Part shown: in pieces, positions 52,384-62,700 of the stretch
How positions within the stretch are numbered: the first letter of the stretch is position 1
Layout of the letters: every line of letters starts with the position of its first letter
Assembly (NCBI RefSeq): GCF_039543185.1
Contig: NZ_BAABJG010000044.1
Location: 1 to 64,000, forward strand
Direction of reading: 5' to 3'
Source of the DNA: Paenibacillus_S vulneris
Lineage (GTDB): Bacteria > Bacillota > Bacilli > Paenibacillales > NBRC-103111
DNA length: 64,000 bases
The notes under the pieces: generated by a model
The model's input: the letters and a program-made list of their open reading frames with translations, nothing else
Told to the model about the DNA's origin: nothing
The model's database searches: none
Made by a program: the position numbers and the translations under genes

Positions 52384-52418
52384 TAGCACTTCATCTTTTA
52401 GGGTGGGGTGCTATTTTT
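52384..52418 (+). terminator. terminator of yceD-rpmF
   Basis: Twelve-pair stem (52384-52395 with 52402-52413) including several G-T pairs, TTTTAG loop, T5 tail. Confidence 0.8.
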
Positions 52419-52445
52419 GTGCTTCCCTTTTCGATTACAATCCAT

Positions 52446-52473
52446 TATACTATCTCTTATTACTTGGTCATAA
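52446..52473 (+). promoter_or_regulatory. fapR promoter with FapR operator
   Basis: -10 TATACT (52446-52451); from 52457 to 52473 a dyad TTATTACTTGGTCATAA agrees well with the 17-base FapR box (TTA-TAC--R-T---TAA pattern). It covers the expected transcription start, a repression site implying autoregulation and control of the fap-plsX-fab operon by malonyl-CoA. The rest of 52474-52690 shows no supported gene. Confidence 0.7.
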
Positions 52474-52690
52474 GATATAGTGATATCCAGCTCGAGGTAC
52501 CCGGATTCCGACATGAGAAGATGGCGTTTCCTTTGCATGCTTTTATTCGGAACAGGGTCGCTCAATACCTACATAAGACTAGCTCGGCATATCGCCGTGA
52601 AGTCTGGAGCCAGGAACATATGCAGGGATGATTTAACCATTCCTGTTCAAGATATATAAATGATCATGGATGTATACTAAGGTAAAGGTG

Positions 52691-53296
52691 GTGTCGGACA
52701 TCGAACGCCTTCCTAAACGACAACGACAGCAGCAGCTGGCAGGAGCCATTGAGGAAAACCCTTTTATTACAGATGAAGAATTGATGAAGCTATTCCAGGT
52801 CAGTATCCAGACCATTCGGTTGGACCGGCTGGAGCTCGGAATTCCCGAGCTTCGTGAACGGATTAAGCTGATGGCCGAGCAATCGTACGATCAGGTACGC
52901 TCATTGCCTCTTCATGAAGTGATTGGGGATGTTATTGATCTGCAATTGGACAAGAGCGGGATTTCTATCTTTGAGATCAAGGAGGAGCATGTTTTCTCCA
53001 GAACGAAGATTGCGCGCGGGCATCATATTTTTTCACAGGCGAATTCGCTCGCCGTAGCCTTGATTAACGACCAGATTGCGTTAACCGCATCGGCGGATAT
53101 TCGATTTGTCCGCTCGGTTAAGCTGGGGGAAAAATGCATCGCCAAAGCATACGTACGTTCTATCTCCAAAGGCAAAGCCAAGGTGGAAGTGTTCACTTAC
53201 ATCGGGGAAGAAGTTGTTTTCCAAGGAAATTTCATCATATACCACTCAACAAGAGATCGATCGGAGGGAGGAGAGCCTGATGCGGATTGCGATTGA
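52691..53296 (+). CDS. fapR: fatty acid biosynthesis transcriptional repressor FapR
   Basis: 201 aa. Winged HTH at about 20-60 (FITDEELMKLFQVSIQTIRL, nearly unchanged from B. subtilis) and a hot-dog effector domain (about 90-190) that binds malonyl-CoA. GTG at 52691 is chosen: it has AAGG eight bases upstream and gives an N-terminus a few residues longer than B. subtilis FapR; an in-frame ATG at 52670 has no SD. First gene of the fatty-acid operon, overlapping plsX by 17 bases. Confidence 0.93.
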   Translation: MSDIERLPKRQRQQQLAGAIEENPFITDEELMKLFQVSIQTIRLDRLELGIPELRERIKLMAEQSYDQVRSLPLHEVIGDVIDLQLDKSGISIFEIKEEHVFSRTKIARGHHIFSQANSLAVALINDQIALTASADIRFVRSVKLGEKCIAKAYVRSISKGKAKVEVFTYIGEEVVFQGNFIIYHSTRDRSEGGEPDADCD

Positions 53297-54278
53297 TGCA
53301 ATGGGTGGAGACCATGCCCCCGATGTTGTAGTAGCCGGAGCTATAGAAGCGGCACGGGAATGGAGCGACACAACCATCACACTGGTTGGAGACTCAAACA
53401 GGATTGAAGCCATGCTAGGTGACGCAAAGCCTGCCAATCTTGAGGTTCGCCATGCAGGTGAGAAGATTGAAGCGGACGATGAACCGGTAAAAGCAGTTAG
53501 GCGTAAAAAGGATGCTTCCATGGTCGTAGCGGGCCGGATGGTTCGCGAAAGAGAAGCCGATGCCATGATCTCCGCGGGGAATACCGGCGCATTGATGACA
53601 ATGGGGATTCTTGTTGTCGGCCGTATGAAGGGGATAAGCAGACCTGCATTGGCACCGATGATTCCAACGCTCGACGGCAAAGGAATCCTGGCATTGGACC
53701 TGGGCGCCAATATGGACTCGAGTGCCGAGGAATTAACGCAGTATGCCATCATGGGCAGCATTTACCGGAAAAAGGTTGAAGGGATCGCAAAGCCACGGGT
53801 CGGATTGCTTAATGTCGGCACCGAAGCCATGAAAGGAAATGAAGTGACCAAGGCAGCCTATGGACTGCTGGAGCAGGCTCCTATTCATTTCCTGGGCAAT
53901 GTAGAGTCCAGGGATGTCCTGAACGGCCCGTGTGACGTATTGGTTTGCGACGGCTTCGCCGGCAATATTATGCTGAAGTCTTTGGAAGGGGCGGCTTCGA
54001 CTATCTTCTCCGCGCTCAAAACGGAGTTGAGAAGAAACTTTATGACGAAGCTGGCCGCCGCTGTTCTGAAGCCAGGACTAATGAAATTCCGAAGCTCATT
54101 CGACTATGCCGAGCATGGCGCTGCGCCGCTTTTGGGGATTGACGGACTTGTGCTGAAAAGCCACGGATCTTCCAATGCCATGGCTATCAAAAATGCCGTT
54201 CGGCAGGCTCGTATTGCTATCCAGAATGATCTGGTGCAAAGTATTTCTAGGGAAATTAGTAATGGAAGTGAGATGTGA
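53280..54278 (+). CDS. plsX: phosphate acyltransferase PlsX
   Basis: 332 aa, converts acyl-ACP to acyl-phosphate for PlsY and is also the exit for FakAB-made acyl-phosphate. MRIAIDAMGGDHAPDVVV start, NTGALM and LLNVGTEAMKGN. ATG at 53280 behind GAGGGAGGAG. Peripheral membrane enzyme. Confidence 0.96.
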   Translation: MRIAIDAMGGDHAPDVVVAGAIEAAREWSDTTITLVGDSNRIEAMLGDAKPANLEVRHAGEKIEADDEPVKAVRRKKDASMVVAGRMVREREADAMISAGNTGALMTMGILVVGRMKGISRPALAPMIPTLDGKGILALDLGANMDSSAEELTQYAIMGSIYRKKVEGIAKPRVGLLNVGTEAMKGNEVTKAAYGLLEQAPIHFLGNVESRDVLNGPCDVLVCDGFAGNIMLKSLEGAASTIFSALKTELRRNFMTKLAAAVLKPGLMKFRSSFDYAEHGAAPLLGIDGLVLKSHGSSNAMAIKNAVRQARIAIQNDLVQSISREISNGSEM

Positions 54279-54281
54279 CCT

Positions 54282-55268
54282 ATGAGCTCAATACCGGTGG
54301 GCATTATCGGTACAGGAAAGTACGTACCTGAACGGGTACTGACGAATCATGATTTGGAACAAATGGTTGAAACGAATGATGAATGGATCGTTACCCGCAC
54401 AGGCATTCGGGAACGCAGACTGGTCAGTGCCGAACAGGCCTCCTCGGATCTGGCTTACGAGGCTTCTCTGAAGGCATTGGATGCTGCAGGAATCAGTCCG
54501 GAGCAGTTGGACCTGATCATTGTCGCAACAATTACTCCTGATATGTCATTCCCGTCTACGGCATGCATTCTGCAGGATAAGCTGGGCGCTAAGAAGGCTG
54601 CCGCTTTCGATTTGTCCGCTGCGTGCTCCGGGTTTATTTACGGATTGGCCAATGCATCCAATTTTATTGCTTTGGGGACTTATAAATACGCCTTGGTTGT
54701 GGGCGCTGAATGCTTATCCAAAATTACGGATTATACCGATCGCAACACATGTATATTATTTGGTGACGGAGCGGGTGCCGTTGTGTTGGGCGCAGTTCCG
54801 GAGGGCCGCGGGTTCAAATCGTTTGAACTAGGCGCCGATGGTTCCGGCGGAGAGCTGCTGCGCATTAGCGGCGGAGGCTCGCGCTGCCCGGTATCGCCTC
54901 AATCGATCGAAACCAAGCAGCACTTCATTTATATGGCGGGCAGCGAGGTTTTCAAATTCGCCGTCCGGATTATGGGCAGCGCCGCGGAAGAAGCTCTTCG
55001 TAAAGCAGGGATGGAGAAGCAGGATATCGATCTGCTCGTCCCTCATCAAGCGAATATCCGCATCATTCAGTCTGCGCTGAACCGCTTGGATTTGAGCGAA
55101 GACAAATGTATGATAAACTTGGATAAATACGGCAATGTCTCTGCAGCCTCCATCCCGATCGCTTTGGCGGAAGCGGTAGAAGAGGGGAAGGTAAAAGAGG
55201 GCGATTGTATCGTATTGGTCGGATTTGGCGGCGGCCTGACTTGGGGCGCGTCCGTAATCGTTTGGTAA
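54282..55268 (+). CDS. fabH: beta-ketoacyl-ACP synthase III
   Basis: 328 aa KAS III condensing acetyl- or branched acyl-CoA with malonyl-ACP. Catalytic Cys in AACSGFIYG, His in PHQANIRI and Asn in KYGNVSAAS. ATG three bases behind plsX. In B. subtilis fabH lies elsewhere; insertion between plsX and fabD is the Paenibacillus-like order. Confidence 0.96.
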   Translation: MSSIPVGIIGTGKYVPERVLTNHDLEQMVETNDEWIVTRTGIRERRLVSAEQASSDLAYEASLKALDAAGISPEQLDLIIVATITPDMSFPSTACILQDKLGAKKAAAFDLSAACSGFIYGLANASNFIALGTYKYALVVGAECLSKITDYTDRNTCILFGDGAGAVVLGAVPEGRGFKSFELGADGSGGELLRISGGGSRCPVSPQSIETKQHFIYMAGSEVFKFAVRIMGSAAEEALRKAGMEKQDIDLLVPHQANIRIIQSALNRLDLSEDKCMINLDKYGNVSAASIPIALAEAVEEGKVKEGDCIVLVGFGGGLTWGASVIVW

Positions 55269-55336
55269 TGAGATGAATCGTTCGCCTGGAGAGGGTTGGT
55301 GCTCTCCGGGCAACCGATACGAAAGGAGATATTACG

Positions 55337-56275
55337 TTGGGGAAAGTAGCATTTGTATTTCCGGGTCAAGGCGCCCAGGCCGTAGGGATGGGGCGGGACA
55401 TTTATGAGTCCGATCCGGCGGCCAAAGCGATTTTTGATCGTGCGGATCAGGCACTCGGCTATTCTCTATCTTCGCTTATTTTCGATGGTCCGGATTCGGA
55501 GTTGAAAATCACTTATCATACCCAGCCTGCACTTCTTACGACGAGTGTGGCATACCTGGAGCTATTCAAGTCGAAGGGACTTCAGCCTGATTATTTGGCT
55601 GGACACAGCTTGGGAGAATACAGCGCTTTGGTAGCTGCCGGGGTACTGAGCTTTGAAGATGCTGTGCGGACCGTCCGTGCGCGCGGAGAATTCATGGATC
55701 AGGCCGTTCCGAGCGGTCAAGGCGCAATGGCAGCCGTTCTCGGAGGAGAGAGGGAAGCGCTTCAGAAGCTCTGCTCAGAAGTGTCAAAAGAAGCTGGAGT
55801 AGTGGAGCTTGCCAATCTGAACTGCCCCGGTCAAATCGTGATTTCCGGTAGCAAAGAAGGTGTACAAGCTATCGTGGAGCGTGGAAAGGAGATCGGCGCC
55901 AAGCGAGTCATTCCATTGGAAGTAAGCGGTCCGTTCCATTCTTCCTTGATGAAACCCGCCTCCGAGCGGTTGTCGGATGTGCTGTCTGCGGTTCCTATGC
56001 AAACGGCGTCGGTGCCCGTGGTAGCCAATGTAACCGCGCGTCCCGTGCAAGAGCCTGAATCCATCCGCGAACTGCTCGTAGAGCAGGTGCATTCTTCCGT
56101 ATTATGGGAAGACAGCGTTGCCTGGCTGATTGAACAAGGCGTGGATACGTTTGTCGAGATCGGTTCGGGAACGGTCTTGGCCGGGTTGATCAAAAAGATC
56201 GACAAATCGGTCAAAATCTATTCGATCAATAGCAAAGAAGCATTGGATCAGTTCCAATTGGATGTTACCAATTAA
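55337..56275 (+). CDS. fabD: malonyl CoA-ACP transacylase
   Basis: 312 aa. FPGQGAQAVGMG start, nucleophile GHSLGEYSA, and QPALLTTS. TTG start with AAAGGAGAT. Transfers malonyl from CoA to ACP. Confidence 0.96.
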   Translation: MGKVAFVFPGQGAQAVGMGRDIYESDPAAKAIFDRADQALGYSLSSLIFDGPDSELKITYHTQPALLTTSVAYLELFKSKGLQPDYLAGHSLGEYSALVAAGVLSFEDAVRTVRARGEFMDQAVPSGQGAMAAVLGGEREALQKLCSEVSKEAGVVELANLNCPGQIVISGSKEGVQAIVERGKEIGAKRVIPLEVSGPFHSSLMKPASERLSDVLSAVPMQTASVPVVANVTARPVQEPESIRELLVEQVHSSVLWEDSVAWLIEQGVDTFVEIGSGTVLAGLIKKIDKSVKIYSINSKEALDQFQLDVTN

Positions 56276-56321
56276 GCAGGCCTTTTAAGATTAACGGAAG
56301 AATTAGGATAGGAGGGGTACG

Positions 56322-57062
56322 ATGTTAGCGGGTAAAGTCGCATTGGTTACAGGCGCTTCGCGAGGCATTGGCCGCGCTATTGCTCTTACGCTTGCAGAAG
56401 CGGGAGCAGACGTTGCCGTAAATTATGCCGGCAGTGCAGCTGCAGCTGCAGAGGTGGTCAGCCTTATTGAGGGTATGGGCCGCAAAGCGATAAAAGTGAA
56501 GGCGAATGTAGCTTCCTCTCAGGAAGTGGACGATATGTTCAAGCAGGTGCTTGAAACCTTTGGGAAACTGGACATCTTAGTGAATAATGCAGGCATCACG
56601 AGAGATAATTTGATTATGCGCATGAAGGAAGAGGAATTCGACGAGGTTATCGCCACAAATCTGAAGGGCGTGTTCAACTGTGTTAAGGCAGCGACACGTC
56701 CGATGATGAAGCAGCGTTATGGCCGCATTATAAACATCTCCTCCGTTGTTGGAGCGCTCGGCAATCCGGGTCAGGCCAATTATGTTGCAGCGAAAGCAGG
56801 CGTTATCGGTATGACTAAGGCAACCGCGAAGGAGCTGTCGTCACGGGGGATTACAGTCAATGCCGTAGCTCCAGGATTTATTGAAACGGATATGACGGAT
56901 AAATTATCCGAGGATACCCGTTCGCAGATGCTGAAGCAAATTCCACTAGCGCGTCTCGGCCAGCCGGATGATATAGCGAAGGCAGTGCGCTTTCTTGCAT
57001 CCGACGATGCTTCTTACATGACCGGCCAAACGATTCATGTGGACGGCGGCATGTATATGTAA
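56322..57062 (+). CDS. fabG: 3-oxoacyl-ACP reductase
   Basis: 246 aa short-chain dehydrogenase. GASRGIGRAIA cofactor loop, NNAG, Ser of ISSVVG and YVAAKAG (YxxxK) catalytic residues. ATG behind AGGAGGGG. Confidence 0.96.
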   Translation: MLAGKVALVTGASRGIGRAIALTLAEAGADVAVNYAGSAAAAAEVVSLIEGMGRKAIKVKANVASSQEVDDMFKQVLETFGKLDILVNNAGITRDNLIMRMKEEEFDEVIATNLKGVFNCVKAATRPMMKQRYGRIINISSVVGALGNPGQANYVAAKAGVIGMTKATAKELSSRGITVNAVAPGFIETDMTDKLSEDTRSQMLKQIPLARLGQPDDIAKAVRFLASDDASYMTGQTIHVDGGMYM

Positions 57063-57137
57063 GGGTGAAAATTGTTACCGAGCCATTGTGTGAAAATTCG
57101 CAAATATTGTTTTTTTCTGCGGAAATAGCGCTTGCTC

Positions 57138-57166
57138 TGGCAATTTGTCCATAAGTTAAGTATAAT
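57138..57166 (+). promoter_or_regulatory. probable separate promoter of acpP
   Basis: TGGCAA (57138-57143), 17 bases, perfect TATAAT (57161-57166), just before the SD of acpP. It would give extra acyl carrier protein. Confidence 0.6.
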
Positions 57167-57187
57167 ACCAAGGAGGAGGTGAACCGG

Positions 57188-57421
57188 ATGTCCGATGTTT
57201 TAGATCGCGTGAAACGTATCGTCATCGATCGTCTTGGTGTTGATGAGGCAGAAGTGTCCCTCGAAGCATCTTTTAAAGATGATTTAGGCGCTGATTCTCT
57301 AGATGTTGTAGAGCTTGTCATGGAACTGGAAGATGAGTTTGATATGGAAATCTCTGATGAAGATGCAGAGAAGATAACTACAGTAGGTCAAGTAGTTGAG
57401 TACATAAAATCTCATACTTAA
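57188..57421 (+). CDS. acpP: acyl carrier protein
   Basis: 77 aa acidic four-helix protein with the phosphopantetheine Ser in LGADSLDVVELVMELED. ATG at 57188 behind AAGGAGGAGGTGAA, one of the strongest SDs in the window. Carries all acyl intermediates. Confidence 0.97.
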   Translation: MSDVLDRVKRIVIDRLGVDEAEVSLEASFKDDLGADSLDVVELVMELEDEFDMEISDEDAEKITTVGQVVEYIKSHT

Positions 57422-57426
57422 TTGGT

Positions 57427-57460
57427 ATAAGTCCCGTTTTGCTTTTTAGACGGGACTTAT
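57427..57460 (+). terminator. hairpin between acpP and fabF
   Basis: Eleven-base stem ATAAGTCCCGT / ACGGGACTTAT with a 12-base loop but no T-run after it; could reduce readthrough or stabilise the acpP 3' end. Confidence 0.55.
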
Positions 57461-57558
57461 CTCCATTCAGTATTGCCATACATGTACAGCGAATCTAGCA
57501 GCTACATTAAATTGGGTAAATTCATAACATTAGTTATTTTAGATAGAGGTGGATTAAA

Positions 57559-58797
57559 GTGAAGCAACGAGTTGTCATAACAGGTATGGGCGTCATGACC
57601 TCCTTGGGACATGATCTTGAAACATTCTGGGGGAACCTGATGGCAGGTAAATCCGGAGTAGGTATGATTGAATTGTTCGATGTGAGCGAATATCCAACGC
57701 GCATTGCTGCTGAGATCAAAGACTTTAATCCTGAGCAGTATTTCGATAAAAAGGAAGCCCGTCGCATGGACCGTTTCGTACAATTTGCAGTGGCGTCGTC
57801 TTTGACTGCACTGCAGGATGCGGGACTTAACATCAAGGAGGACACGGATCCGGAGCGTGTAGGCGTCTATGTAGGCTCCGGTATCGGCGGTTTGTCCACT
57901 TGGGAAGAGCAGCATAAAATTTTGCTGGAAAAAGGACCGAAGAGAGTAAGTCCGTTCTTTATTCCCATGATGATCGCGAATATGGCGTCCGGCCAAATCT
58001 CCATGATCACAGGAGCCAAAGGTCCTAACAGCACAGCAGTAACCGCGTGCGCAACAGGGACTCACTCCATCGGCGATTCGTTCAAAATGATACAGCGCGG
58101 CGATGCCGATGTCATGATTTGCGGTGGCGCTGAAGCGACGATCAGTCCGACGGGTGTGGCCGGTTTCTGTGCGCTGCGCGCTATGTCGACTCGTAACGAC
58201 GAGCCTCAAAAAGCGAGCAGACCGTTTGATACGGACCGGGACGGTTTCGTTATGGGCGAAGGTTCCGGAATTCTGATTCTGGAGTCGCTCGAGCATGCGC
58301 AAAAGCGCGGCGCTAAAATTTACGGTGAGGTTATCGGGTACGGCATGAGCGGCGACGCTTATCATATGACCGATCCGGATCCGGACGGTGCTGCGCGCTG
58401 TATGGCCAAAGCGATCAAGGATGCGGGTATTGCACCGGAGGATATTGATTATATTAATGCGCATGGGACCTCTACGCCGGTTGGGGACCGCTCGGAGACG
58501 ACGGCCATCAAGAAGGCGCTGGGAGAGCATGCATATAAAGTCGCAGTCAGCTCAACCAAATCCATGACAGGTCATCTATTAGGAGCTGCCGGCGGTGTGG
58601 AAGCGTTGATTTGCGGATTAACCCTGAAGCATGGGTTTATCCCTCCGACTATTAATTTGGACAATCAGGATCCTGAATGTGATCTGGATTATGTGCCAAA
58701 TCAAGCGCGTCAAGCGAACGTGAAGGTAGCAATGTCGAACTCGTTCGGTTTTGGCGGCCATAATGCCACCATTATTATGAAAAAGTTCGAGCAATAA
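57559..58797 (+). CDS. fabF: beta-ketoacyl-ACP synthase II
   Basis: 412 aa KAS II. ITGMGVMTSLG start, catalytic Cys in TACATGTHSIG, His in NAHGTSTPVGD and His in STKSMTGHLLGAAGG. GTG start at 57559 with AGAGGTGG. Elongates acyl-ACP and controls temperature-dependent chain composition. Confidence 0.97.
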   Translation: MKQRVVITGMGVMTSLGHDLETFWGNLMAGKSGVGMIELFDVSEYPTRIAAEIKDFNPEQYFDKKEARRMDRFVQFAVASSLTALQDAGLNIKEDTDPERVGVYVGSGIGGLSTWEEQHKILLEKGPKRVSPFFIPMMIANMASGQISMITGAKGPNSTAVTACATGTHSIGDSFKMIQRGDADVMICGGAEATISPTGVAGFCALRAMSTRNDEPQKASRPFDTDRDGFVMGEGSGILILESLEHAQKRGAKIYGEVIGYGMSGDAYHMTDPDPDGAARCMAKAIKDAGIAPEDIDYINAHGTSTPVGDRSETTAIKKALGEHAYKVAVSSTKSMTGHLLGAAGGVEALICGLTLKHGFIPPTINLDNQDPECDLDYVPNQARQANVKVAMSNSFGFGGHNATIIMKKFEQ

Positions 58798-58860
58798 GCA
58801 CTCCGCCGCGAGACCGTAATTAATCTAACGAACGGGAATGTCCGATTAGGTGGTGAAGGC

Positions 58861-59559
58861 ATGCATCGAAACCTGAAGCAGCTTCAGGCTGCGTTAAATA
58901 TTACGTTTCGCAAACCCGAGCTATTAAGACAGGCGTTTACCCACTCTTCCTATGTAAACGAACATAGAGTCGGCAATTACAAGGATAATGAGCGGTTGGA
59001 ATTTTTGGGCGATGCAGTCCTGGAACTAACGGTTTCCGAGTATTTGTTCGATACGTACCCGGAACGTTCCGAAGGGGAATTAACCAAGTTAAGAGCTTCA
59101 ATCGTATGCGAGCCTTCATTAGTCGGATTTGCCGAAGAGCTGGAGTTCGGTTCCTATGTGCTTCTAGGCAAGGGCGAGGAGCTGACCGGCGGCAGAACCA
59201 GACCGGCTTTGCTGGCTGACGTGTTCGAATCGTTTATCGGCGCATTATATTTGGACCAGGGACTTCAAGTGGTGACAAGCTTTCTTAAGCAGCATGTGTT
59301 CCCGAATTTGCCTCACCAAGGCAAGCTGCTGACCGTTGACTTCAAAACCCATCTGCAGGAATATACCCAGCAGCATAACATGGGGGTACTGGAGTACCGG
59401 ATCGTCGACGAACGCGGGCCTGCTCATGAAAGAGAGTTTGTTGCCCAGGTTCATGTGAGCGATACGCTTTTGGGGCAAGGGTCCGGCCGTTCGAAGAAAG
59501 AGGCTGAACAGCATGCGGCTGCTCAAGCATTGGAAGCGTTGAAAGTCCATATTCAATAG
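58861..59559 (+). CDS. rnc: ribonuclease III
   Basis: 232 aa double-strand RNase. Catalytic NERLEFLGDAVLEL (Mg2+ Glu/Asp), DVFESFIGALYLD, and a C-terminal dsRBD (about 160-230, with GSGRSKKEAEQHAAAQAL). ATG behind AGGTGG. A terminator separates it from smc. Confidence 0.96.
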   Translation: MHRNLKQLQAALNITFRKPELLRQAFTHSSYVNEHRVGNYKDNERLEFLGDAVLELTVSEYLFDTYPERSEGELTKLRASIVCEPSLVGFAEELEFGSYVLLGKGEELTGGRTRPALLADVFESFIGALYLDQGLQVVTSFLKQHVFPNLPHQGKLLTVDFKTHLQEYTQQHNMGVLEYRIVDERGPAHEREFVAQVHVSDTLLGQGSGRSKKEAEQHAAAQALEALKVHIQ

Positions 59560-59578
59560 CGCAAACAGAGCAAGAGGG

Positions 59579-59626
59579 TGCAGGGATGGCAGCTTAAGGG
59601 TTGCCGTCGCTGCATTTCTTTTTTTT
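59579..59626 (+). terminator. terminator of rnc
   Basis: Twelve-pair stem with one mismatch (59579-59614), ten-base loop, then TTTCTTTTTTTT. Confidence 0.8.
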
Positions 59627-59750
59627 CAGAAGATGTGAGAAGACGAAATCGTCATTCAAAGCAAAGGTAAATCCCTGCCAGCTATGCAGAACATCATGCT
59701 TGGAGTGTTGAGGTTGACCGTGGGAGTTTATTCTATGAATAAGGAATGTG

Positions 59751-59759
59751 TGGTACAAT
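59751..59759 (+). promoter_or_regulatory. extended -10 of smc
   Basis: TGG-TACAAT (59751-59759), an extended -10, 18 bases before the ATG; no convincing -35. Confidence 0.45.
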
Positions 59760-59776
59760 AGCGTTGAGGTGAGACG

Positions 59777-62700
59777 ATGTTTTTAAAGCGTATTGAGCTG
59801 TCCGGTTTTAAATCGTTTGCCGATCGGACCGAGCTTGAATTCGTACAAGGTATTACGGCTGTAGTCGGTCCAAACGGCAGTGGGAAAAGTAACATTTCCG
59901 ACGGCATTCGTTGGGTGCTTGGAGAGCAAAGCGCCCGCAGCTTGCGCGGAGGGAAGATGGAGGATATTATTTTTGCCGGAAGTGACGCTCGTAAGGCGGT
60001 TAACTACGGTGAAGTATCGCTCACCCTGGATAATTCAGATCAATCGCTATCGCTGGATTTTAATGAAGTGACCGTAACCCGGCGCGTACACCGGAACGGG
60101 GACAGCGAGTATCTAATTAATAAGCAGGCTTGCCGTCTGAAGGACATTACCGAGCTGTTTATGGATACAGGGATCGGTAAGGAAGCTTACTCTATCATCG
60201 GACAAGGACGAATTGAAGAAATTTTAAGCACGAAATCGGAAGATCGCCGCGGTATCTTTGAAGAAGCCTCCGGGATCGTAAAATATAAATCAAGAAAGCG
60301 TGAAACGGAAAAGAAGCTCCAGGAAACGGAGCAAAACTTGCTCCGGATTAATGACCTGGTAGTTGAGCTGGAGGATCAGATCGAGCCGCTGCGGATCCAA
60401 TCCGAGAAGGCTGTGCGCTACAGAGAGCTGAGAGAGCAGCTAAAGAAGAACGAGATTGCTATGTACGTGTATCAAATCGAGCAAATCTACAACTCGTGGA
60501 CCGAGACGAATAAAAAGCTGGACAAGCTGAAGCAGGAGCAGCTGGAGCTATCCGCGATCGTCGGTCAGCATGACGCGCATTTGGAGAAGCATCGCTGGGA
60601 AACCAGAAGGCTTGAGGAAGAAATCGAGGCGCTTCAGGCGCAGCTTCTGCAGATAAGCGAGGATTTTGAAAAATGCGAGGGACAGGGAGAGGTACTCAAG
60701 GAGCGTAAAAGAAATTATGCTTCTAACCAGGCTCAGCTCGCGCAAAACGTAAAGCAGCAAGAAATCCGTTCAACGGAGAAGGAAGCCGAATTAGCGGCCA
60801 TTAGGGAAAAGCTGGCGGTTATTTCGGACGAGCTGCAGCAGTATCAGGCCAAGCTAAAGGCGGAGGAAGACCGGTTGCTGGGCGTAGCAGGCGGCATCAG
60901 CAGCGCGGAGGAAGACCGTCTGAAGGGCGAGCTCCTGGAAACGCTGAATCAAATGGCGAACGCCCGCAACGAGGCGCGCTACGCGGAGCAGCAGCTGGAA
61001 GGGCTGTCTAAGCGGCTTGACCGGCTCGGGGACGAGCACCGGAAATGGAGAGAGCAGCAGGACAGCATTGCGGAACGTAAGCGGGTTCTGGAAGAACGGT
61101 TAGCTGCGGTCATAGGGAACATTGAAAACGCGAGAAACCGTTATCTGGAACTGAGCCAAAGCTTGAAGTCGAAGCAAATGTTATCTGAGGAATCACAATC
61201 CACCGTGCGAAAATGGGAACAAAAGCTCGACTCCATGATCTCCCGCCGCGATACGATGCGTGAAATGGCAAATGATTATGACGGCTTCATGCATGGCGTT
61301 AAAGAAGTGCTGAAGGCGAAGGACCGCCAAGATCTGCGCGGAATCCGAGGCGCTGTAGCCGAGCTGGTTAAGGTTCCGGCCCATGTCGAGGTGGCGGTAG
61401 AGACGGCGCTAGGCGGAGCATTGCAGCATATCGTCGTCGATAGCGAGGCGAACGGCCGTGAAGCGATTGCTTTCTTGAAGCGCAGGCAGTTAGGCCGCGC
61501 TACCTTCCTTCCTCTCGACGTTATCCGCGGACGTTCAATTCCGGATTCCGAACGAAGAACGATAGAAGGTATGGAGGGCTTCGTCGGTATCGGTGCCGAC
61601 CTTGTTCAATATGAGGACACTTATCGTCAAATTGTCGGCAGCTTGCTCGGCAATGTCATCATCGCCAGTCAATTGGAAGTTGCTAACCGCATTGCGGCAA
61701 AAGTCCAATACCGTTACCGGGTGGTTACGCTGGAAGGCGACGTCGTGAACCCGGGAGGATCGATGACGGGGGGCAGTCAGCAGAAGAAAACGAGCAGCCT
61801 GCTGAGCCGCCAGCGGCAGATTGAAGAAATGGACAAGGAGATTGCCGTTTCGCAAGAGCAGCTTCAACAACTGCGCGTCAAAGCGGATCAGGTTCGCAAG
61901 GAGATTGCTGCGGACTCCGCAATGCTCGAGGAGCTTCGCCAAGAAGGAGAGGCGCTTCGCATTGAGGAGCAGCAAATTCGTGCGGGACTTCAGCCGCTGG
62001 AGCAGGAGGCCAAGCAGGTAGCCGAGCAGCTGGCGCTGTACAGTGAAGACGGGGATGCGCTGGACTCGGAGCGCAAGGAGCTGAAGGACCGTCAGGCGGC
62101 CGCCATTCAAACGCTGGAGCGTCTAACGCAGGAGGAGGCTGCTCTGCAGCAAGCCATTCGTGAAGCGGAGCTGGCGCGCAAAGCCGGTGAGCTTGCGAAG
62201 GAGGAGCTTCAGACGCAGCTTACCGAGTTAAAAGTCAAGGTCGCTTCCCAGACACAGGAGAAGCAGGCCTTGGTGGATCAGGAGCGGCGCAGCCACTCCG
62301 AGCTGACCCAGTTACATAACGAGCTCGATTTGAACCGAAGGCTGGTTCTGCAATTGGAGCAGGATATGGCGAATCACGAGCAGGAAACAATCATGCAGAT
62401 CGAGCTGTTGAACAGCCTCAAGCTGAAGAAGCAGCAGTGTACCGAGCAGTTGGAGCTGAAGCGTGCGGAACGGGCCCAATGGCAGGCACAGCTAGAGAAA
62501 GAGGAGAACAAGACAAGGGAAGAGCGCAACCAGCTGCGCCAGACGGAGGAGCATTTGCACCAGACCGAGGTGCGGGTAAACCGTCTGGACGTGGAGCTTG
62601 AGAACCTGCTCAAGAAGCTGTCGGATGATTACGAGCTCAGCTATGAATTGGCCAAGGAGCGCTACCCTGTCCCAGAGGATGTGCTTGGGGCCCAGAACCA

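Noticed and set aside
52362..52631. Open frame of 89-105 codons between rpmF and fapR
   Set aside because: It contains the rpmF terminator and the FapR operator/promoter, has no SD, and is not family-like.
57502..58530. 342-codon minus-strand frame opposite fabF
   Set aside because: Antisense of a clear KAS II gene, no domain.
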